A stretch of 37,194 bases of DNA, taken from positions 1-37,194 of the forward strand of contig NZ_UTKY01000009.1 in assembly GCF_900583165.1 (NCBI RefSeq), in the 5' to 3' direction. Of this stretch, positions 8,026 to 15,383 are shown one piece after another (the first letter of the stretch is position 1; each line of letters begins with the position of its first letter). The position numbers and the translations under genes were made by a program. The notes beneath the pieces are model-generated. The model made no database searches and had not been told where the DNA came from. It saw only the letters and a list, made by a program, of their open reading frames with translations. The DNA is from Pseudomonas viridiflava (lineage in GTDB: Bacteria; Pseudomonadota; Gammaproteobacteria; Pseudomonadales; Pseudomonadaceae).

Positions 8026-8393
8026 CTGCGCGCTCCGTGTCCGAATTGCTATCGCTGTGCAGCGATGTGCCACGGTCGTTGCACGTGTGTATCAAGGAGC
8101 CGAGCCATATACTCGTGGACCTGTCTGGCAGCTATAGTCGTGCGGCACAGCGGCTTGTCGCCGAGTTCGTGGCGCGGCTTCGGTATAACGGGATCTATGA
8201 AATTCTCGACGACTGCTTGCATGGCCGGCTCACAGACCTCATCGAAACCGCGCGCGAGTTGGCACTAATCCACACCTCCTATCTGGATAGCGATGTAAGT
8301 ATATTGGGGTACCTCTCTGTCAATTTGGGTGATTGGCAGGGCCAAAATGCTACGTTGTCTTTCTTGCAAGAAAGTCCAGCAACGGCGCGTTGA
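8007..8393 (+). CDS. Hypothetical protein (up to 128 residues)
   Basis: An open frame after an in-frame stop at 7998, with a possible TTG start at 8007 or GTG at 8037. Neither has a strong ribosome site. The predicted product looks protein-like: regular helices such as YSRAAQRLVAEFVARLRYNG and a leucine-rich stretch LTDLIETARELALIH, with GC-rich third positions. It overlaps the small frame at 7903-8025 by 19 bases in another phase, so it may be the second half of a broken gene. Its 3' end approaches the hydrolase remnant on the other strand. Function is not recognised. Confidence 0.4.
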   Translation: MYSNALTARSVSELLSLCSDVPRSLHVCIKEPSHILVDLSGSYSRAAQRLVAEFVARLRYNGIYEILDDCLHGRLTDLIETARELALIHTSYLDSDVSILGYLSVNLGDWQGQNATLSFLQESPATAR

Positions 8394-8399
8394 CGTGCA

Positions 8400-8611
8400 T
8401 GGCAGGTCGCTGACTGGATTGACCGTAACCGTGCATCTGCGGATGCAAATACCCAGTATCCGGCCTGGGCCGGGATTTACTCGCGCCAGGAATGCCAGCA
8501 TTCGGGGAAGCCGTGTAGCAGCCAAAAGGTCGGGCCAGTTTCGGGGCCAGCGGCATGCATACTTAGGGAAATGCCGTTGACCATAAGCTGAAATTGTCGA
8601 ATCGCATCCAT
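8400..8611 (-). pseudogene. Epoxide-hydrolase-like alpha/beta hydrolase, N-terminal remnant
   Basis: The ATG at 8611 has AGGAG five bases upstream, and the frame reads MDAIRQFQLMVNGISLSMHA, then FWLLHGFPECWHSWRE. The HGFPE oxyanion motif is the hallmark of epoxide hydrolases and haloalkane dehalogenases. Codon 45 is TAA (8477-8479), where the family has Gln in WREQIPAL: one C-to-T change. Homology continues (IPAQAGYWVFA), then shifts phase by one base near 8443 (PQMHGYGQSSQ, the conserved R/H-GYGxS strand), and then fades. The catalytic Asp and His regions of a roughly 300-residue enzyme are missing. It is a decayed gene fragment. Confidence 0.75.
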
Positions 8612-8648
8612 CGTGGCTCCTGATGCTGGGCTCTGTGTCCAGCATGAG

Positions 8649-8667
8649 GGTTCAGTTATGCTGAACC
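8649..8667. terminator. Hairpin downstream of the large repeat-protein gene
   Basis: GGTTCAG (8649-8655) pairs with CTGAACC (8661-8667) around a 5-base loop, about 50 bases after the stop of the 1616-codon minus-strand gene. There is no T-run, so its action as a terminator is uncertain. Confidence 0.3.
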
Positions 8668-8717
8668 ACCTCCTGCCTGTTCATCATGGTTGATGACCGT
8701 GGCGTTTTTCTTCCTGT

Positions 8718-11700
8718 TCAGGTCGCTGTAAAGGTAATCGCACTCATCAGTTGAACACCCAGAAAATGCAGCCTATTGTTGCCGGCTACCCGCTGCATTA
8801 TGTAACCCGCGGCGATAGTGCCAGTGGTAACAGGTCCAACCTTTATGAACTCTACATGCATTTTGCGCTGCAACGGATTAACCCCATTGGATGCGTCTCC
8901 ATTCGTGTTAGGGCCTAAGCCCCCACCATTAAAATAATCCGACGAGTTTGTAGGGATGGTATATCTAACAAATCGCATACCTATCCCTTTTACGTTTGTG
9001 GGAAATATATTCGACGCTATGCTGGGTTGAGGCCCAATCAAATTGACGTTACCCATGTTCCAATTGCTTCCTGTCCCTCTGGTTTCAGCGCTCGCCGCCA
9101 CTTGGTTAGTACTGGCCACCACCGTATTATTTGCGGTGCTGGAAGGTACCGAAATCTGTGTTGAAGTGGGCGTAACCTGATAATAGCTAGTTGTGCCGGT
9201 AGTAAATCTTACCGTGCCGGTTAGAATCGGATTTTGGACAGCAATCGACAATGAGGGAGACGCAGGCGACGCGACAGTGCCGCCACTACGCTTAACGTTA
9301 TAGAAAAAATTCAATGTATTTCCGATGCTTTGAGTTATTACCGAATGAGGGATTGAAATCGGCTGTGCCCCCAAAGTCACAACTTGTTTCCCTTGCGTTC
9401 CTGTGCTGCCACCGCTCCAAACCAAGGTAATATCGTCCCCCACCCACATTCCCGCATAGTGCGGTACGATAACGGTCACCCCGTTAATAGGTTTGAGCAG
9501 GCTCAATGCATTGTTATAAGGGTCTGCCTCGTTGACCGTGGGCGCTATCGACAAGCTGGGAGGTCGTGTATCCGCGATGGTGTAGTTCATTGCCGGGAAA
9601 GTAATAGCATTTGCCTCCACGGTAGTGCCATTCAACGACACCTTGAACACTAAACTCAAAGTTTTATTTCGGCCCAACTCATTTAAATAACTTGCAGGAA
9701 TAAGCTCCTCATAAAATTTGTTATTGAACCAGCCGGCTGTCACCGCGTTATTGGGCAGCGTCCAAACTGTACGATTATGGGCAGCATTGTTCTCTTTAAA
9801 ACCATTGAGCACCATGGCCACCGGTTGAGATTGGGCAATAAACGGCCAGGATCCAACATGCAGTGTTCCTCCGGAGGTCACTGCGCTCAGGTCCAGAACC
9901 TTAGTGGTTTGGTTGGCCTGATTAATCCGGAGAATTGTTTTAAGCAGTTCAGCCGTGGGTATCGGAGTCACCGTCACCGTCAACTTCAACGAAGGCTTGG
10001 TCACATTATTACGAGTCACCTCGTACTCCAATGTGAACGTCTTGTTCCCATTGCCAATATTCGCGGCTATTGCAGACTTTGGAATAGCAAACGTCTGCAC
10101 ACCACTGGCCAAACCATTCTTCACGGCAATCACCGGAGAGCCTGCCCCCGCCGTCCCGATCATCCTGACATTGATCTCGTCGGTGATGTACATCGGTGTG
10201 TACTCTACCGAGGCCGTCCCATCGGCTTGTGCGCTCAACGGCGCCAGGGTTGCGGTGGTTGCACCGGTTACCGTTGCCTGCGTCAGCTTCGGCACGGGGA
10301 ACTGATCGGGCATCGGGTTATTGCTGACGGTGTATAAAGTTGGCGAAAACAAGACAGCCAGCGCTTTATTATTAACCTTATCAAAAGCAATCCGAACTTC
10401 AATACTTAGTTGCGACCCATGTTTAAGGGCCCGAAAGAAACTGTGATCGGGATTATATTCAAAAGCCCCGGCATGCTCATTCAGAGCGCCCTGCCATAGT
10501 AAAAGCTCAACATTATTATTGTTTGCATCGACCCCACGGTAGTCGAGCCAAATTAATTGTTCATTCGGCGCTTGAAATGGATAGGCTCCGATCCGCCACC
10601 TGGTATTCGCACCAAACGTAGCGATATTCAATGCTCCACCGTTCGGCACATTATCGATCAATGCTCTCGGCAAACTGCCCTGCGGAATTGGAGTCACCGT
10701 CACCGTCAGCGTCAACGAAGGCTTCGTCACGCTGCTACGAGTCACCTCGTACTTCAATGTGAACGTCTTGTTCCCATTGCCAATATTCGCGGCTATCGCC
10801 GACTTTGGAATAGCAAACGTCTGAACACCACTGGCCAAACCATTCTTCTCGGCAATCACCGGGGTGCCTGCCCCCGCCGTCCCAATCATCGTGACCTTGA
10901 TCTTGTCGGTTGTGTACATCGGTGTGAACTCTACCGAGACCGTCCCACCGGTTTGTGCGCTCATCGGCGCCAGGGTCGCGGTGGTTGCACCAGTTGGCGT
11001 TGCCTGCGTCAGCTTCGGCACGGGGAACTGATCGGGAATCTGGATATTGCTGACGGTGTACTCGACCAACGGAAATGAAACCGCATCAGTCTCCACCTTG
11101 CTGGGGCTGAACGCTGCCTTGAATTGCATGGTCAACTTAGTGCCATGCCCCAGTCCATCCAGGTAGGTTCGGGGAAGCGGCCACTCAATTTGTCCCGCGC
11201 TGATCCAGGGAGGGTTGACGGCTGCAGAAGCGGCCCCGTTGAACAACAAATGCTCATGTGCAACGTTACTTGCTGTTTTTCCCAGAAACCTCAACCAGAC
11301 TGGCCGGGTATCAAGAATAAACGGCCAAATGCCTATTCGAGCCGTTGCATTGCCTGGAAAGGCACTCAAGTCCAGCACTTTGGTTGTGGCATTCGCTTGA
11401 TTGAGTTGGATCACCGTCTTACCAAGCTCAGTCGCGGGAATCGGTTTGAAAGTTACCGTCAAAGTCCCCGATGTCTTCGGCACACCTGCACGTGTCACTA
11501 CGTAATGGAATTTCACCGTGGTGGTGACGTCGCGTATGTTTGCGGCGATATATCCTGGATAGATATCAAACTCTACTTTTTGCAAAGCTTGGTTACCCGG
11601 CTTGGCCGGGATGTCTGGCGAACCGCCGTTAGCGGTACCGGCCATGGTCGGTTTGATTGAATCTTCATCGCCCATGCCGGGATATTCAATCACCAGCTTG

Positions 11701-13568
11701 GTGCCCATCGGCACTTTCAGGGGTTCCAACTCAGCGGTGCCCGGGCCGATCGCGTCCGCCCCCAGCAAAGTCGGAGCAGGCAGGTCCGCAAGGTCACGAC
11801 TGATCAAAACTTCAGTGATCTGTGAATAGCGCGGCGGGTTGTCCCCACGTGTCAACGTGTAAAATACTGCCACGCGTTCATTCCGGTTATTGGTCACGTA
11901 AAACTTTTCGATATCATGCACGGTGGTTGCGCCGGTAACCGCCACTTGCACCGGCACCTCGGTGCGCGCGAGCCGGCCGATCCAAAACATCCGGATCCAA
12001 TCGAGGCGCTGGGTTTCTTTGAATGTGGAATGCACAGGGAGATACTCTCCCACATCATCCGGGTTTAACTGCCCCCCGAACGCTTTTTCAACTATCGGGG
12101 CCGGCATCGTGCGTTCAAGGGTTCCCACAATGATCTGCAGTCGCAGCGACTCCTGAGCCTTGTCAGTACCCGGCTGGGTGTACGCATAAAATACGTCGAC
12201 CAAGTATCCATCGAACCGAATGAGATCAGCGGACGAGATGACGAACTCCAGATCATTATCGGCGGTAGGTGGAACATCGTCCACTTCACGCCCTACGCGA
12301 TGCTCAATACTGTTATCCGGGCTACTTACCCGGAAAATGACCTCGATTAGGCCGTTATGAGCCCAACTGCCTTGCAGCCCGAAGTACACCGTTGCTTTGG
12401 AGGTAGGGTCCACATGCCCACCGAGATCTTCCCTGATCCGAGGGGCGGGCCATCGGATGACCTGGCCAAATACCTCCAGGTAGAGTTTCTGCGAGGGCTG
12501 TTCGCCTCCGGCACGTTGGTACAACGCATGCACACTGGCAGTACCGTCAGCAATAGCCGCGACCAAGGCGTTGGGGATGGGAAACTTATAAACGCCGGTT
12601 CTGTTCAGTGGCACAGTAGGCGTATACGGGACAGAGTTGCCTTCACTGTCTACACCGCCCCATTGCAGGGTGACGTGGGTATACGCCTGGAGCTCAAGGT
12701 TAGTTACCCATAGCTCAATCAGTGCATCCCAGCTGCCCAGCTCGGACAAATCGATGCGATTGGGGTCAGTGGGTGGAATAGCCAGCCAGGGCGCTTCCGG
12801 GCGCGCCTCGCTCAGATGTACATCAAGCCAGGTCGAGCGTGAAAAACGTGCCCCTTCTGCCGGGAGATTGCCCCCTGCGTCCCGCACCTGATAGGCCACG
12901 CGCGTAAGCGGATTATTGCCTGCCGCCCTGATTGTTTCATAGTCGACAATTACTTCTATATCTGTGCCCTCTTCACCAGGTTGCACGCGACGTTCAACGG
13001 TCTGAGACCCCCACACCAACCGGATCAAGTCATACGGGCGCATATGCTCCCAGTAGCGGATGATGATCTTAACGCCTGTCAACGCAGTCGCCTCGCTGAC
13101 GCCGTGGAGCACTACTTCTAGAGGCACCACATATTCCAAGCCCTTATGGCCCCCAGGCTGGGGCCCCGGCTCCCCACCGGGGCGGTGCAGTCGTACGTGC
13201 AACTTGACAGGATCCGATTCCGATGTATTGCCACTGCGGTGTCTTAACTTGGCATACACCGGGTTAGCCAAGAACTCCCTAATGTTGTGATTAGGGACTG
13301 TAAGCGGGATGAGTTCCAGGTCTTCATCGCCGGGGCGAATCGGCGTGGACGCTACCGGAACGTTCCTATCGACCCAATGGAGTGTAGCCACAATCCCCGG
13401 GTCGACTCCGTCTTTGGGGTTAATAACATAGACCAAAAAGGGACTTTCGACATTGCGCAAGCCAATCCCGCCAACGAAACCCTCAGGATTACCTTCAATG
13501 ATTTCCAGATCAGGAATGAACAGAGGACGTAGCTTGGATGTTTTGGGTGCTTTCACTTTTTTGGCCAT
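8718..13568 (-). CDS. Giant Ig-like repeat protein (1616 residues), function unknown
   Basis: The ATG at 13568 follows AAGGA with eight-base spacing. A short Lys-rich start (MAKKVKAPKTSKLRPLFIPD) replaces any signal peptide. The rest is a series of beta-rich modules, each with a [T/D]DxIxLxWxG-like strand: DLIRLVWG, THVTLQWG, LDWIRMFWIG, TDKIKVTMIG, TDEINVRMIG, GDDITLVWSG. Two modules at residues 837-960 and 1079-1202 are nearly identical; diverged copies lie near 600-720 and 1320-1430. The last 190 residues resemble a minor-pilin domain (FPTNVKGIGMRFVR; VTTGTIAAGY). It is divergent to a shorter relative across a 22-bp inverted repeat. It could be a surface or released adhesive, or a toxin-associated protein; the export route is not visible. 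Confidence 0.75.
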   Translation of the reverse strand: MAKKVKAPKTSKLRPLFIPDLEIIEGNPEGFVGGIGLRNVESPFLVYVINPKDGVDPGIVATLHWVDRNVPVASTPIRPGDEDLELIPLTVPNHNIREFLANPVYAKLRHRSGNTSESDPVKLHVRLHRPGGEPGPQPGGHKGLEYVVPLEVVLHGVSEATALTGVKIIIRYWEHMRPYDLIRLVWGSQTVERRVQPGEEGTDIEVIVDYETIRAAGNNPLTRVAYQVRDAGGNLPAEGARFSRSTWLDVHLSEARPEAPWLAIPPTDPNRIDLSELGSWDALIELWVTNLELQAYTHVTLQWGGVDSEGNSVPYTPTVPLNRTGVYKFPIPNALVAAIADGTASVHALYQRAGGEQPSQKLYLEVFGQVIRWPAPRIREDLGGHVDPTSKATVYFGLQGSWAHNGLIEVIFRVSSPDNSIEHRVGREVDDVPPTADNDLEFVISSADLIRFDGYLVDVFYAYTQPGTDKAQESLRLQIIVGTLERTMPAPIVEKAFGGQLNPDDVGEYLPVHSTFKETQRLDWIRMFWIGRLARTEVPVQVAVTGATTVHDIEKFYVTNNRNERVAVFYTLTRGDNPPRYSQITEVLISRDLADLPAPTLLGADAIGPGTAELEPLKVPMGTKLVIEYPGMGDEDSIKPTMAGTANGGSPDIPAKPGNQALQKVEFDIYPGYIAANIRDVTTTVKFHYVVTRAGVPKTSGTLTVTFKPIPATELGKTVIQLNQANATTKVLDLSAFPGNATARIGIWPFILDTRPVWLRFLGKTASNVAHEHLLFNGAASAAVNPPWISAGQIEWPLPRTYLDGLGHGTKLTMQFKAAFSPSKVETDAVSFPLVEYTVSNIQIPDQFPVPKLTQATPTGATTATLAPMSAQTGGTVSVEFTPMYTTDKIKVTMIGTAGAGTPVIAEKNGLASGVQTFAIPKSAIAANIGNGNKTFTLKYEVTRSSVTKPSLTLTVTVTPIPQGSLPRALIDNVPNGGALNIATFGANTRWRIGAYPFQAPNEQLIWLDYRGVDANNNNVELLLWQGALNEHAGAFEYNPDHSFFRALKHGSQLSIEVRIAFDKVNNKALAVLFSPTLYTVSNNPMPDQFPVPKLTQATVTGATTATLAPLSAQADGTASVEYTPMYITDEINVRMIGTAGAGSPVIAVKNGLASGVQTFAIPKSAIAANIGNGNKTFTLEYEVTRNNVTKPSLKLTVTVTPIPTAELLKTILRINQANQTTKVLDLSAVTSGGTLHVGSWPFIAQSQPVAMVLNGFKENNAAHNRTVWTLPNNAVTAGWFNNKFYEELIPASYLNELGRNKTLSLVFKVSLNGTTVEANAITFPAMNYTIADTRPPSLSIAPTVNEADPYNNALSLLKPINGVTVIVPHYAGMWVGDDITLVWSGGSTGTQGKQVVTLGAQPISIPHSVITQSIGNTLNFFYNVKRSGGTVASPASPSLSIAVQNPILTGTVRFTTGTTSYYQVTPTSTQISVPSSTANNTVVASTNQVAASAETRGTGSNWNMGNVNLIGPQPSIASNIFPTNVKGIGMRFVRYTIPTNSSDYFNGGGLGPNTNGDASNGVNPLQRKMHVEFIKVGPVTTGTIAAGYIMQRVAGNNRLHFLGVQLMSAITFTAT
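9964..10334 (-). repeat. Internal direct repeat, copy 2 of the Ig-like module (371 bp)
   Basis: Aligns without gaps to 10690-11060 at a constant offset of 726 bases (242 codons). Most bases are identical, for example the shared stretch for ASGVQTFAIPKSAIAANIG. It encodes residues about 1079-1202 of the giant repeat protein. Confidence 0.85.
10690..11060 (-). repeat. Internal direct repeat, copy 1 of the Ig-like module (371 bp)
   Basis: Partner of 9964-10334, same strand and phase, no insertions or deletions. It encodes residues about 837-960. The low divergence points to recent duplication or gene conversion, and the pair could recombine to delete one 242-codon unit. Confidence 0.85.
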
Positions 13569-13631
13569 GACGAGCGTCCTTATAAGGCTCTACTGGTGCT
13601 GTCTCATCAAATGCCGGAAAACGCTCGTTGA

Positions 13632-13721
13632 CTACTGTCAGAATTAACAGGTAAGACGAATGGTTAATCGTTACTTGCCAGAGCGTCGCTGTTGGTCAAT
13701 ACCTGTTAATTCTGACAGTAG
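13632..13721. promoter_or_regulatory. Perfect 22-bp inverted repeat with SOS-box-like cores, shared divergent promoter region
   Basis: Bases 13632-13653 and 13700-13721 are exact reverse complements over 22 positions, separated by 46 bp. Each arm has the core CTGTCAGAATTAACAG, which fits CTG-N10-CAG with CTGT and ACAG at the ends like a LexA box, although the inner bases are not the usual alternating A/T. One arm lies 63 bp before the giant gene start and the other 84 bp before the shorter gene start. Symmetric placement suggests one regulator controls both genes. LexA is a candidate; an unrelated dimeric regulator is equally possible. Confidence 0.6.
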
Positions 13722-13805
13722 CCGGAGCTGGTTTAGCAGTGTCTGATAATGGCCGGGCATATGAAAACAGCCCCGTGTCGTGCGGCATCTATCAGGAGAT
13801 CAGTC

Positions 13806-15383
13806 ATGCCAGCTAAAAAGTCCCCCGTCGTAAGCCCGGCCGCCGTCAAACCCGCCGTTGCGAAAGCAAAAGCCCCCTCTAAACCTAGCGCCGCCAAACC
13901 GCAGTCACCAGCAAGCGCGAAAAAACCTGCAGCGCCCAAGAAGTTGTTAACGCTCAAGCCAAAGAAAAACCCCAAGTACCTTGATCGTCTGTTTATCCCT
14001 GGGGCAACAGAAAACATCCCTAACTACGACGTTGGCGTCCCCGCCTGGTTATTTGTATCAGGCCTTACCATAGAGGTAGACAAGAACTGGAATGCCAAGG
14101 CAGGCGATATTATTACAGTAGGTAAGTTGATCAACCCTACGACCGTAGAGCTCATCGGCACTAAAACGCTGAAACCTGGCGAAGAGGCACATAATTTTTT
14201 TTACTTTGCTGCGTCCAGTAGCGATTTGCCTGACGACCAGTACGCACTCGTCTACGTGGTTCACTATGGGGGGGGGCCGCAATACGACATGTCGTACGTG
14301 CTGAAGACGCTGGTAAAAACCGACGAGCTTGGCGGGAAGGATCCGGATCAAATTGCACCGGGGCATCAAAAACTTAATTTCAGCGTGTCCGAGAAAGCGA
14401 TCGTGCCGGGTAACGCCCATGACGTTAAGGTCACTGTCCAGCCTTACGAAAACTTGAACCCCACGGACAAGATCAATCTGCACTGGGGTCACGTCATCAT
14501 TACCCAGCAAGTTGCGGGCGTCCTGACCCCAACCGACATGGCTGTGACCTACCAGGACATTATCGACGGCGGTGACAGTGATCGCTTCGAGGTCTGGTTC
14601 GAAGCCATTGACCTGGTGGGCAATGTCACAACGCCTGGCTCCGCGAGCATATTCATTTCAGTAAAACTTGATATGTCCAAGCCTGACGGGCCCGCGCTTG
14701 TCAATGCAGGGCCTTTGGGCTATGTCGACCTGGAGGTACTCGCCGAGCAAAACCTGGAACTGCAAATGTTCACGCCAGCAAGCATTGGTCCAAAGGGGTC
14801 TATGTACGATGTCACGTGCCGTTTTTACCCACCCAAGGGAGGCGTAAAGGTGGTTCACAAATTTGCCACGATCGAGAACCCGGGCAGGCCCGTTTCGGTG
14901 TTTGCCGACTACCTGGATGTACGCGCCACGGCTGAAGGCCGAATGGACACCAGTTTCGTCTTGAGAAGAACCACCCCCCCGTTCGAAATCTTTTCCACAA
15001 AAACCACCGCTCAAGTCAAGGGCAGCATCGTTCGTCTGGAAACACCGCATGTTGAGGGATATCCCAATGACCTTATCGTTGGAAATCCGACGTCCGTAAT
15101 CGCCTCTATTCCGTACTATGCCTGGCGCCAACCTAGCGACAAAATCTCATTGATCCTGCGTTATGTAAGGGCGCTGAATGACGTCGTTGTCTACATTGAT
15201 ACGGACGTTGTCGGCCCCTCCATTCCAGCAGGCGCGCCGGTCAAGCGTGTCATTAATCAGGAGCACTTACAGTTATTCAAGGGCTTGCGGCCGGAATTCT
15301 ATTACGTGATTGGTACTGATTTTACCAAGGCTCGGGCCATTGATCTCAATGAGTCATTACGCCGTGTTTTAACCATCATGTGA
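13806..15383 (+). CDS. Ig-like protein with Lys/Ala/Pro-rich tail, relative of the giant repeat protein
   Basis: 525 residues from the ATG at 13806, which has AGGAG upstream. Residues 1-60 form a basic, disordered Lys-Ala-Pro stretch (MPAKKSPVVSPAAVKPAVAK). A domain beginning LDRLFIPGATENIPNYDVG follows, matching the LRPLFIPD start of the giant protein. Later modules repeat the DKIxLxW motif (PTDKINLHWG; SDKISLILRY). There is no signal peptide, membrane segment or catalytic motif. It is transcribed away from the giant gene under the same inverted repeat, so the two probably act together. The 3' end overlaps the convergent helicase gene by 8 bases. Function is not recognised. Confidence 0.7.
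   Translation: MPAKKSPVVSPAAVKPAVAKAKAPSKPSAAKPQSPASAKKPAAPKKLLTLKPKKNPKYLDRLFIPGATENIPNYDVGVPAWLFVSGLTIEVDKNWNAKAGDIITVGKLINPTTVELIGTKTLKPGEEAHNFFYFAASSSDLPDDQYALVYVVHYGGGPQYDMSYVLKTLVKTDELGGKDPDQIAPGHQKLNFSVSEKAIVPGNAHDVKVTVQPYENLNPTDKINLHWGHVIITQQVAGVLTPTDMAVTYQDIIDGGDSDRFEVWFEAIDLVGNVTTPGSASIFISVKLDMSKPDGPALVNAGPLGYVDLEVLAEQNLELQMFTPASIGPKGSMYDVTCRFYPPKGGVKVVHKFATIENPGRPVSVFADYLDVRATAEGRMDTSFVLRRTTPPFEIFSTKTTAQVKGSIVRLETPHVEGYPNDLIVGNPTSVIASIPYYAWRQPSDKISLILRYVRALNDVVVYIDTDVVGPSIPAGAPVKRVINQEHLQLFKGLRPEFYYVIGTDFTKARAIDLNESLRRVLTIM

Noticed and set aside
9961..11060. CRISPR or satellite array
   Set aside because: There are only two long copies, in frame within a gene, with no spacer pattern.
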